DNA of 8,645 nucleotides from Candidatus Hydrogenedentota bacterium. Its GTDB lineage: Bacteria > Hydrogenedentota > Hydrogenedentia > Hydrogenedentales > SCBR16-9. Shown piece after piece: positions 1 to 5,944 of this stretch (position 1 is the stretch's first letter; each line of letters starts with the position of its first letter). The DNA is taken from assembly GCA_007116095.1 (NCBI GenBank), contig SKJD01000183.1, positions 1 through 8,645 on the forward strand, read 5' to 3'. The notes below the pieces were generated by a model. The model was not told where the DNA came from. It searched no databases and was given only the letters and a program-made list of their open reading frames with translations. Position numbers and translations under genes: made by a program.

Positions 1-690
1 CTTGCCGCCCGTGGCGCAGGCCGAAGCCAGACCGCAAAGCGGGTTGGAAGACACTTCCGGTTTGAACCGGAAACCTGCATGCAGCGACAGCGGCAAAGTG
101 GCTTGTTGTGCATGGGAATCTGGTCTGTTCTCAGCGTCGGGATTGTGGCGTTCTATTTCCAGGCATCCGTTACATTGCCCCCGTTAAATGTGTACGAATC
201 CATGGGAGCAATACTCTACCTCGGGATAGGCGTTTCCGGCGTGCATCAGTTCTATCAGGCGAATCGAAAACGTCAGAATTTCGATGATGCCCATATCTGG
301 CTAATGCAACCGTACTTGCGAACCGGCGCGAACAACGCCATCCTGTACGAACAAAAAATGCATCAGGAGCATATTATCGAGCAATTGATTGTACGGATCC
401 TTTTGAATAAGACCGATGTAAACGAAGATACTGCCAAAGACCGGGATACAATAAAGGAAGAAACCCAGGTAGCGGAAGTTATACTCACGGAAAATGCACG
501 CATTTTCGCCGGGGGCGTATTACGCGCCCAGGGCAGCGTGCCCATTGCGCCCCAGATGCCGCCGACCACGCCCAAAGGCACACGCGGCTTTCCCCGACAT
601 CAATGGCGCCTGGAAAGCGAGCTACGCACGCAAGACGGCAAGCACTACCATGCAAAATACCCTGTTCTAGTGCATGACGGGAAATACTGA
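1..690 (+). CDS. Unrecognised membrane-anchored protein, probably 5'-incomplete
   Basis: I do not recognise this protein. The first internal ATG is at 79 and gives 203 residues, but the frame has no stop and no ATG, GTG or TTG back to base 1, so the true start may lie outside the window. No clear Shine-Dalgarno precedes the ATG at 79 or the one at 112. Counting from 79, residues 8-28 form a hydrophobic segment, followed by a short linker with a PPLN turn and a second hydrophobic segment at about 42-59. The rest is soluble: a basic patch (NRKRQ, 62-66), a charged, probably helical stretch (about 90-142) and a proline-rich part (154-168). Two closely spaced membrane segments with a long tail suggest an inner-membrane protein with a cytoplasmic domain. 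The next gene on the same strand begins 144 bases later. Existence as a gene is moderately likely; function is unknown. Confidence 0.55.
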   Translation, partial: LAARGAGRSQTAKRVGRHFRFEPETCMQRQRQSGLLCMGIWSVLSVGIVAFYFQASVTLPPLNVYESMGAILYLGIGVSGVHQFYQANRKRQNFDDAHIWLMQPYLRTGANNAILYEQKMHQEHIIEQLIVRILLNKTDVNEDTAKDRDTIKEETQVAEVILTENARIFAGGVLRAQGSVPIAPQMPPTTPKGTRGFPRHQWRLESELRTQDGKHYHAKYPVLVHDGKY

Positions 691-792
691 ACGGCCCAAA
701 ATTAAAGCCAGCGGCCATGCGACAGGACGGACTGTACGATTGGAGCCAACGAGGAAGTGCATTTCAATCAGGAATTCTGCTAGGCTGAATTC

Positions 793-810
793 ACCGGAGC
801 AGCATCCGGT
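793..810 (+). promoter_or_regulatory. Perfect hairpin in the leader of the PKD gene
   Basis: ACCGGA (793-798) and TCCGGT (805-810) form a perfect 6-bp stem around the loop GCAGCA. It ends 24 bases before the ATG at 835. No T-run follows, so it is not an intrinsic terminator for the upstream gene. It lies where a leader structure or operator could act, but function is inferred only from position. Confidence 0.3.
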
Positions 811-834
811 AACCGAAGCGTTTGCAGTACGGGA

Positions 835-1572
835 ATGAAGAAGTTGCGAATTCTGCATTGTATATCGTGTGCCTTGTGCCTGTTGCTCCTGTCCGGCATG
901 GCGGGGAAGGGCTGTATAGAGGAACCCGACTTGCCGGAGGCAGCCTTTGTGGGTACGCCACAGGAAGGCTATGCGCCGTTGCATGTCGATTTTGCCGATC
1001 GCTCCCGTTCCGGTAACAGCTTGATCCACTCCTGGAAATGGTCTTTTGGAGACGGGAAATCGGTTTCCAAACGCAATCCCTCCCATGTGTATGATAAACC
1101 CGGTCGCTATGACGTCGGGTTGACCGTGAGCAATGCTGACGGCAGTCATCACGTCGAGCGTGCGGGGTACATTACGGTGCATGAACCCATACTACACCTG
1201 GAAAGACAAGTATATGGCGGGGAGCGGGAGTATAGTCCGGGCGACATAATCGGCATCACACTGCGACTGGAAGTCAATCAATCGGTTTCGCTGTCTGCCT
1301 TGGCCCTTCAGGAACACCTGCCGCCCGGGTGGGAGCTTTTTCAATACGGCTCGGGAGGCGCACCGGATTTGGTGCATCATCGGAGTGAAGCAAATCGTTT
1401 GGAAGTGATCTGGTATGCGCCCCCGGCCTTGCCCCTGGAGTTCAATTACGCCATGCGGGTTCCGGAAAACGCCTTTGGTCCCCAACGCTTAACCGGCGAA
1501 GCCCTATACCGGGCAGATGCCGGTGCATTGCAGTCCAATACGGCGCGCACCCAACTTACCCGGCGGCAATGA
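835..1572 (+). CDS. Exported PKD-domain protein
   Basis: A 245-residue exported protein, probably structural or adhesive rather than enzymatic. Residues 1-24 form a signal peptide: basic start (MKKLR), hydrophobic core (about 13-20), small residues near 21-24. Cys27 follows in GKGC, which is not a good lipobox, so lipidation is doubtful. Residues 35-115 are a PKD domain (Ig-like beta sandwich) with hallmark WSFGDG (69-74), NPSHVYDKPGRYDVGLTVSN (81-100) and a closing YITV (112-115). Residues 120-245 form a second beta-rich domain with YSPGD (133-137), LPPGWE (162-167) and VIWYAPP (191-197). I recall this kind of domain following PKD modules in large secreted proteins of Hydrogenedentota-like bacteria, but cannot verify that here. 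An in-frame TAG at 781-783 with no earlier start codon makes ATG 835 the first possible start; its ribosome site is weak. A long ORF on the opposite strand is a shadow. No catalytic residues are evident. Confidence 0.88.
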   Translation: MKKLRILHCISCALCLLLLSGMAGKGCIEEPDLPEAAFVGTPQEGYAPLHVDFADRSRSGNSLIHSWKWSFGDGKSVSKRNPSHVYDKPGRYDVGLTVSNADGSHHVERAGYITVHEPILHLERQVYGGEREYSPGDIIGITLRLEVNQSVSLSALALQEHLPPGWELFQYGSGGAPDLVHHRSEANRLEVIWYAPPALPLEFNYAMRVPENAFGPQRLTGEALYRADAGALQSNTARTQLTRRQ

Positions 1573-2051
1573 GAACCCCCCAGAAATAGCGACTTATTGT
1601 GGACTTTACTGGCTGATTATCAACGCCAACAACACGATAATAGCTGCTAGCGCTACATAATATTTCCAATTCATACTTTATACATACTGAACTAGGTGAA
1701 TATTTCAGATTTTGCTAAATACTGAGGCAGATTTTCTGTTGCTGGTTGACGACAAACGCATGTTGCAATCAGGTACAACCGAGTTTTTTGTGCATGCTAT
1801 ATGTAAAAACAGTAGAATAAAACAGACAGCCTGACAGACAAGGCCCTAGCCATAGTTCTACTCATAACTGCAGTATTTTGATTCTACCATATTAAACAGA
1901 AAAAAGGGGTGGCGTTCTGATATTACCGCTTAAGTCGATTAGTTATGTGGAGTCGCAAAGTTCACATTGCGTCTTCGTGTATAAGCACGAAGAAAAACAG
2001 GTTATTGCCCAGCCTGGGAACAGCTTCGACGCATAGCTGCGTAACCAGCCC
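1573..2051. other. Intergenic region after the PKD gene, AT-rich
   Basis: About 480 bases without a convincing long gene, visibly richer in A+T than the flanking genes. It holds the possible 22-codon ORF on the - strand (1606-1674) and a hairpin with 7-bp arms CTTCGTG (1973-1979) and CACGAAG (1986-1992) around a 6-base loop. The hairpin has no T-run on either strand, so it is not a standard terminator. No terminator for the PKD gene was found directly after its stop codon. The MITE-like element begins at the right end. Confidence 0.5.
1606..1674 (-). CDS. Possible 22-residue single-pass membrane peptide
   Basis: An ATG-to-TAA frame of 23 codons on the - strand encodes a peptide starting MNWKYY, then an unbroken hydrophobic run of about 14 residues (VALAAIIVLLALII), ending SQ. 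This is the shape of small bacterial membrane proteins: short polar or basic start, one helix, tiny polar tail. It is convergent with the PKD gene and ends 33 bases past that gene's stop. There is no recognisable Shine-Dalgarno, and another ATG-TGA mini-frame lies just upstream of its start. Other short frames of similar length occur by chance in this AT-rich region, so this call rests only on the shape of the peptide. Confidence 0.22.
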   Translation of the reverse strand: MNWKYYVALAAIIVLLALIISQ

Positions 2052-2374
2052 CGTCATTCCTGCGTAGGCAGGAAACCAGATCCTCGACGGCAGTGTGATC
2101 ACGGATGATTATAACGCGCCAATTTTTTAACGCAAAGACGTAGCGTTACCAGATATAGTTGCTCCGAAGGAGCTTTGCTAAATACAGCCCAGGGTTGGAA
2201 TTAACCGCAAGGTCAAGACCTACCCTGGGTAGCCGATACCACCTCCCGCTACGCTGAAAGCGTTGCCTAAACGGTTGCGCTACATGCTGCGACCGCTCCA
2301 CGGTCGGGCGGTGATATGACCGAGGGAAGCAGACGTTCAAACGTGCCTGGATGCCTGCCTGCGCAGGCAGGACG
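2052..2374. mobile_element. MITE-like non-coding element bounded by inverted repeats
   Basis: The left arm (2052-2079) and the reverse complement of the right arm (2347-2374) match at 23 of 28 positions and share the core CCTGCG-y-AGGCAGG, where y is T or C. The right arm contains an 18-base perfect palindrome (2354-2371); the left arm is a matching imperfect one. The roughly 270 bases between hold a chain of small inverted repeats: AACGC/GCGTT (2129-2147), GCTCC-GAA-GGAGC (2161-2173), CCCAGGGT/ACCCTGGG (2188-2195 with 2222-2229) enclosing GGTC-AA-GACC (2211-2220), ACGCT-GAA-AGCGT (2251-2263), and GACCG/CGGTC (2291-2305). No transposase is encoded; the 64-residue frame on the - strand here follows the hairpins and is not a gene. 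No clear target-site duplication is visible. Palindromes with CCTGCGCAGGCAGG-type cores are familiar as interspersed repeats in many bacterial genomes. It may be one mobile unit or two independent palindromic repeats flanking a structured segment. Confidence 0.55.
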
Positions 2375-2838
2375 ATTGGGCGATTCCGAGGTGGTTTTTG
2401 GGAAAATCACAGCTTTTTTGGTTCATCCGGAATTTGCGTACATTTGACAACGGTCGAAGCGTCAAGGCGAACTCGGGGGAATGGAGAGAATGGAGGGGAT
2501 GCGCAAATCAGGACTTTGATGCCTGCAACTGTGTTAACAGCGGGCATATTCAGGGGAATGATCAGGTAGTACAAACAAAAAAAGAGGCTTGACACGGTAA
2601 ACCGCACCAAGCCTCCGCGGAAGGAGAAACGCCACTAAGTGGCGCTGACCAACTGTATTGTACCACAGCTTTACGCCGGCGGCAAATTGCGAAAAATGCG
2701 TCTTTCTGGCGCCAGGGCAATTTTATAATCGGTATATCCTGCAAGCTGCGTAAAACCCTCAACTTATCATGCGTCCAGCAGCAACAGGCGCCAACGGACC
2801 AAGCATAAGTCTTGGCGTGATAGGCAATTAAGGCGCCT
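2375..2838. other. Intergenic region between the MITE-like element and agpS
   Basis: About 460 bases without a supported gene. It contains the - strand terminator at 2577-2614, a neighbouring hairpin CGCCAC-TAA-GTGGCG (2630-2644), perfect palindromes CGCCGGCG (2674-2681) and CTGGCGCCAG (2706-2715), and a short stem CCAAG/CTTGG (2799-2815). All sit within what would be the 3' untranslated region of agpS, about 225 bases long if transcription stops at the terminator. Bases 2375-2560 show nothing I can name. Short frames here on both strands lack start signals and family resemblance. Confidence 0.5.
2577..2614 (-). terminator. Rho-independent terminator of the acyltransferase-agpS unit
   Basis: On the - strand AGGCTTG (2614-2608) pairs with CAAGCCT (2591-2585). 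Inside it GTG faces TGT as three G-U wobbles, and CGGT pairs with ACCG, giving an almost uninterrupted stem of about 14 pairs. After one C comes a run of seven T (2583-2577). This is a textbook intrinsic terminator. It lies about 225 bases downstream of the AgpS stop codon with no gene between, so it most likely ends that transcript. Confidence 0.8.
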
Positions 2839-4644
2839 TTAGGATGCCTGGGTGGGCGTTTTCGACTGCCTATTCTCCAATTCCCGGATATCGGCGTCAG
2901 AGAGACCCCATTCTTCCAGGGTGATTCCATTGGGCAGGATTTTGCCGGGATTCATGATCCCCATCGGGTCCAGCCCTTTTTTCAAGGATTCAACCGCCTT
3001 GACGCCGGTGGGTGAAATGTCCTGTTCCACCCAGGGCAGATGCTCGAATCCAACCGCATGGTGGTGGGAGAGGGTGCCGCCATTGTTGATAAAGCTGTCC
3101 TCGGCGGCCTTTTTGATGTACAGGTATTGTTGCAGTTCTTTACCCGGAACTTGTTGGCAGCCGAAGCTGAAATAGAGGCTGGTCCCGGTGAAATAGCTGT
3201 GGCTGATATGGCAACCGAGAAAAGGCACCACCCCTGTATCGCTGATGGCCTTGTCGAGGTGGTCCATGGTCTTTTTATACAAATTGTGCAGATTACTCCA
3301 GACTGTGGATGTCTCGCTGACATCGGCCATGATGTTATAGTCCATCACCAGGTCGCGGATGTAGGGGAAATCATACTTCCCACGCTCGAAAGCCCGGCCA
3401 GGCCCCCGGCCCAGATAAAAGCCCTGGTACTTCTTGTACACGGCATCTACCTTTCGACGCTGCTCCTGGTAAAGATCGTAATCGCCTTCAAAGGCGGTGA
3501 GCATCAGGCAGACCTTGTCCATGTCGAAGCCCTTGAATTTCTTCAGGTAGGCTTTCATGCCAGACGCCACCCATTCCTTAAAGGGGGTGGAATGGGACTT
3601 GAACGCAAAGGAGAGCTGGGTTTTGCCCGCGTCATTCAGACGCACAAAAACAGGCCGGCATTCCTTCTTGATGCATTCATGAATGGCCTTGATCCCCAAC
3701 TCGAAGTCCGGGAAGAGATAACCGAAGACGCCCCAGTATTCCGGCAGGGGATGCACCTGCATCGTTGCTTCGGTAATCACCCCCAGGATGCCTTCGCTGC
3801 CGATGCACAACTGGTTGATGTTGATGCCGTTCGAGGCCTTGGGTACGGATCGCGTGACGATGGTGCCGCTGGGCGTAACCATGCGCAAGGAAACCACCAT
3901 ATCCTCGATCTTGCCGTATTTGTCGCTTTGCATGCCGGCTGAACGGGTGGCGACCCAGCCGCCGAGGGTGGAAAACTCAAAGGAGTCAGGGAAGTGCCCC
4001 AGGGTATGGCCGCGTTCCTGGAGCTGCGCTTCCATGTCGGGCCCCAGGACCCCAGCCTGAATACGCGCCGTGCAGGACTCCTCGTCAAGTTCCAGTACCT
4101 GGTTCATCCGCTTCATATCCAGCGAAACGACCATGCGACCGTTAACATCCCTGACTTCCAGGCATCCGGCGATGTTGGAGCCCCCGCCAAAGGGAATGAT
4201 AATGACCTGATGCTCGGTGGCCGCCGTGAGTAGGGTAACGACTTCCTCTTCGCTCTCGGGATAGATGATACAATCCGGGGCAAAATCAACAATGCCCCGG
4301 CGGATACGCCAGAGATCACGAAAACTCTTGCCATAGGCATGGACGAGCCGATCCTTTTTGTCGGTGTGGATTTGCTCGGGCCGTAGTTTGTCCTTGATGG
4401 CCGTAAAGAAAGCTTCGTTGAGATTTTGACGGGGCATCTCAATGTCATTGATCGAAACCGGGGGCGTTTCCACCAGCTCACCTTCTACACCCAGCTTTTT
4501 GCATAGAAATGGCCATAGCGTTGGTTTATCATCGATATTGAAGCGCTTGTCCTCGTCGCCCCAGCCCCACCATTTCATCTGCGGCGCACTGTTTTTTGCC
4601 TGTGCGCCGTTATTATTGCCGTTATTATTACTTTGTATGGCCAT
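2839..4644 (-). CDS. agpS: Alkyldihydroxyacetonephosphate synthase (FAD-dependent)
   Basis: This enzyme (EC 2.5.1.26) makes the ether bond of glycerol ether lipids: it exchanges the acyl chain of 1-acyl-DHAP for a fatty alcohol, giving alkyl-DHAP and a fatty acid. The 601 residues show the family order: MKWWGWG (23-29), like the M-K-W-x-G-W-G start of the mature eukaryotic enzyme; a PCMH-type FAD domain (about 120-302) with PFGGGSNIAG (151-160), TLGHFPDSFEFSTLGGW (214-230) and GSEGILGVITEA (282-293); then the C-terminal domain with VRLND (334-338, its Arg matching the human disease residue Arg419), IRDLVMDY (429-436), SHSYFTGTSLYF (481-492), the active-site triple histidine SHHHAVG (526-532) and DPMGIMNPGKIL (559-570). 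All key motifs are intact. The ATG overlaps the upstream acyltransferase by 17 bases, implying translational coupling. Residues 5-18 are an Asn/Gly-rich extension from a 12-bp tandem repeat; Met23 (4578) is an alternative start without a clear ribosome site. It is not a D-lactate or glycolate oxidase, given the AGPS-specific motifs. Confidence 0.93.
   Translation of the reverse strand: MAIQSNNNGNNNGAQAKNSAPQMKWWGWGDEDKRFNIDDKPTLWPFLCKKLGVEGELVETPPVSINDIEMPRQNLNEAFFTAIKDKLRPEQIHTDKKDRLVHAYGKSFRDLWRIRRGIVDFAPDCIIYPESEEEVVTLLTAATEHQVIIIPFGGGSNIAGCLEVRDVNGRMVVSLDMKRMNQVLELDEESCTARIQAGVLGPDMEAQLQERGHTLGHFPDSFEFSTLGGWVATRSAGMQSDKYGKIEDMVVSLRMVTPSGTIVTRSVPKASNGININQLCIGSEGILGVITEATMQVHPLPEYWGVFGYLFPDFELGIKAIHECIKKECRPVFVRLNDAGKTQLSFAFKSHSTPFKEWVASGMKAYLKKFKGFDMDKVCLMLTAFEGDYDLYQEQRRKVDAVYKKYQGFYLGRGPGRAFERGKYDFPYIRDLVMDYNIMADVSETSTVWSNLHNLYKKTMDHLDKAISDTGVVPFLGCHISHSYFTGTSLYFSFGCQQVPGKELQQYLYIKKAAEDSFINNGGTLSHHHAVGFEHLPWVEQDISPTGVKAVESLKKGLDPMGIMNPGKILPNGITLEEWGLSDADIRELENRQSKTPTQAS
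4606..4629 (-). repeat. Perfect 12-bp tandem repeat (two copies) at the gene overlap
   Basis: Two exact copies of AATAATAACGGC on the - strand (4629-4618 and 4617-4606) encode the NNNGNNNG stretch near the N-terminus of AgpS. The first copy also carries two bases of the acyltransferase stop codon. The unit is a multiple of three, so gain or loss of a copy would keep the AgpS frame and leave the acyltransferase essentially unchanged. Confidence 0.85.
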
Positions 4645-5377
4645 TACACTTGCTCAATTCCGTTAATCGCTTGTCCATTTCTTCGGTCATCAACCGGTAC
4701 GACGCCGCGCCACTGCCACTTGCATCCACCGGCGTATTATAGTCTCCGGGGTACAGGGGTTTATCGATATAAACCTTGATCGGAGTGGGGCGCATAAATG
4801 CCTTGCCCTTGGGCCAGGCGCGGTAGGTGCCGTCAATATACACGGGTACGATTGGCAACCCCAATTCCACCGACAACATCGCAGCGCCATGCTTCAGCGA
4901 CTGCATATTGCCGGTCATGGAACGGGTGCCTTCCGGATAAATAATCAGGTTGCGCTGGTTCACACTGACGAATGCCCGGCACAGGGCCAGGTTCTCCAGC
5001 AGCGCCTTGCGGTTGGATTTCCGATCTACCGGGATAAGATTCATAATCTTATGCACGAGGGTACACCAGGCGTTTCGCTTGCCGTAGAAATAATCCCGCG
5101 CGGCGACCATGCCGAATTGGTGGAAAGGCTGTCCGCTCGCCGCCATCAGCACAGCGCTGTCCATATGGCTGCAATGGTTGCTGCAAAACACGAAGGATTC
5201 TTCGGGCAGGTTATCCAGCCCGATGACCGTCATCGGGCAGTATACCTTCAGCACGGCCTTGCAATACAGCTCGAACAGGCGGTTGGACACGACACGAAAA
5301 CTGGACGGAGACTTGACCAGGTGATCATACTCCGCCCCGATTGTGGCGTTCTGTAATGCATATTGTATCGTCTTCAA
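4628..5377 (-). CDS. 1-acylglycerol-3-phosphate-type acyltransferase (PlsC family)
   Basis: A 249-residue member of the PlsC/LPLAT acyltransferase family, which moves a fatty acyl group onto a glycerol-phosphate backbone at the membrane. Motif I is NHCSHMD (67-73), supplying the catalytic H-x4-D pair His68/Asp73. Motif II is near PVDRKSNRKA (116-125), motif III is YPEGTRS (147-153) and motif IV is VPVYIDGTY (177-185). I chose TTG at 5377 because GGGAG lies 8 bases upstream and the length is usual for PlsC. The frame is open further, to another TTG at 5542 (304 residues), but the extra 55 residues, rich in Arg and Ala, resemble no acyltransferase N-terminus. The 17-base overlap with agpS suggests its substrate is in the ether-lipid route: either DHAP, giving the acyl-DHAP that AgpS uses, or the 1-alkyl-glycerol phosphate formed later. 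The sequence cannot separate these, so plsC is only a family label. Confidence 0.88.
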   Translation of the reverse strand: MKTIQYALQNATIGAEYDHLVKSPSSFRVVSNRLFELYCKAVLKVYCPMTVIGLDNLPEESFVFCSNHCSHMDSAVLMAASGQPFHQFGMVAARDYFYGKRNAWCTLVHKIMNLIPVDRKSNRKALLENLALCRAFVSVNQRNLIIYPEGTRSMTGNMQSLKHGAAMLSVELGLPIVPVYIDGTYRAWPKGKAFMRPTPIKVYIDKPLYPGDYNTPVDASGSGAASYRLMTEEMDKRLTELSKCNGHTK

Positions 5378-5573
5378 ACAGGAGACTCCCAGTGGTTTAA
5401 TAATCAGTATCTGCCCGGGAAGGTGTTGTTCAGGCGCTGTTGCAGTTCGATGCCGGGTGTCCCCGAAGCACCATGCACGGCCCCTCCTGGAGGCGCTACG
5501 TGCCGCAGGGAACGCAACGATGACATCCGGTATTTCGGCCAAATACGTCCGCCACGCCGTCCAGGGCCTGGCT

Positions 5574-5600
5574 ACGATATACCACGGGAATGAATGTCAA
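5574..5600 (-). promoter_or_regulatory. Candidate promoter for the acyltransferase-agpS unit
   Basis: On the - strand a perfect -35 hexamer TTGACA (5600-5595) is followed after a short 15-base spacer by a weak -10 match TATCGT (5579-5574). It lies between the terminator of the upstream gene and the acyltransferase, where a promoter is expected. Transcription would begin near 5567, leaving a leader of about 190 bases to TTG 5377 or about 25 bases to TTG 5542. The -10 and spacing are poor, so this is tentative. Confidence 0.3.
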
Positions 5601-5681
5601 TATCCGGTATTGCGCGAATAGGCAGCAGCCACCTGAAACTTGCCGCTTGATGCGGGCGATAATGTAAAGCGCTATCCCAAT

Positions 5682-5722
5682 AAAAAAATCCCGCCACAGC
5701 CTGTTTCATGGCTGTACCGAAA
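5682..5722 (-). terminator. Rho-independent terminator downstream of the repeat protein
   Basis: On the - strand ACAGCC (5715... wait-free core 5715-5710 read as complement) pairs with GGCTGT (5701-5696) around an 8-base loop. The stem extends outward through U-G, G-C, C-G and U-A pairs with one G-G mismatch, to about 13 positions. A run of seven T (5688-5682) follows directly. It lies about 220 bases after the stop of the 842-residue protein and upstream of the acyltransferase, so it separates the two transcription units. Confidence 0.65.
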
Positions 5723-5798
5723 AGGATTTCCTTGATGATTAATTTTGATATTGTAGCCCTTGCAGGTATTTAATGTAAACTAAGCCCCCCGAAATATC

Positions 5799-5843
5799 GA
5801 AATCAGGCACTCCCTGCTTGGCTGGCCCGTATGAAATCAGGCA
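5799..5843. repeat. 11-base direct repeat with 34-base period
   Basis: GAAATCAGGCA occurs exactly at 5799-5809 and 5833-5843, a period of 34 bases. A shorter related CAGGCA lies at 5871-5876, 33 bases further on. The copies sit just downstream of the repeat-protein gene. They could be a protein-binding array, a small duplication or chance; three partial copies do not make a CRISPR array. Confidence 0.4.
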
Positions 5844-5944
5844 ATCAGACGTAATTGGCACGCGATTGCCCAGGCAATACAGCCCACGTACCCCATACTA
5901 ATTCCTCTGACGGGGGCAAAGTTTCATATGACGCCATTTGCCAA

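Larger units (their letters stand above)
5378..5944. other. Intergenic region between the acyltransferase and the 842-residue repeat protein
   Basis: About 570 bases on the assumed start at 5377. Going along the - strand, it contains an inverted repeat ATTGCC-CA-GGCAAT (5865-5878), an 11-base direct repeat GAAATCAGGCA (5799-5809 and 5833-5843), the terminator at 5682-5722 and a weak promoter candidate near 5574-5600. A 19-codon frame (5896-5837) has AGAGGA six bases before its ATG but no other support. If the acyltransferase really starts at 5542, the gap shrinks to about 400 bases. Confidence 0.5.

Noticed and set aside
667..1182. A 171-residue open frame on the - strand.
   Set aside because: It lies mostly opposite the PKD gene, whose signal peptide and PKD motifs are unmistakable; the antisense product resembles no family.
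1973..1992. A 7-bp hairpin CTTCGTG/CACGAAG considered as the PKD gene terminator.
   Set aside because: No T-run follows on either strand and it is 400 bases from the stop codon.
2146..2340. A 64-residue open frame on the - strand inside the MITE-like element.
   Set aside because: The region is explained by serial hairpins of a repeat element; such repeats often yield conserved but spurious frames.
2354..2371. The 18-base perfect palindrome considered as an attachment or resolution site.
   Set aside because: A related palindrome in inverted orientation at 2052-2079 makes the arm of a repeat element the simpler explanation; no integrase or recombinase is nearby.
2407..2610. A 67-residue - strand frame with a hydrophobic stretch near its start.
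   Set aside because: Its start lies within the strong terminator stem and its hydrophobic codons come partly from the T-run; there is no ribosome site.
3040..3942. A 300-residue open frame on the + strand.
   Set aside because: It is entirely antisense to agpS, which carries all AGPS motifs; long antisense frames are expected from the codon bias of the sense gene.
4889..5356. A 155-residue open frame on the + strand.
   Set aside because: It is antisense to the acyltransferase, whose H-x4-D and YPEGTRS motifs establish the coding strand.
5799..5876. Spaced direct repeats considered as a CRISPR array.
   Set aside because: Only two exact 11-base copies and one partial copy exist; repeats are too short and no cas gene is present.
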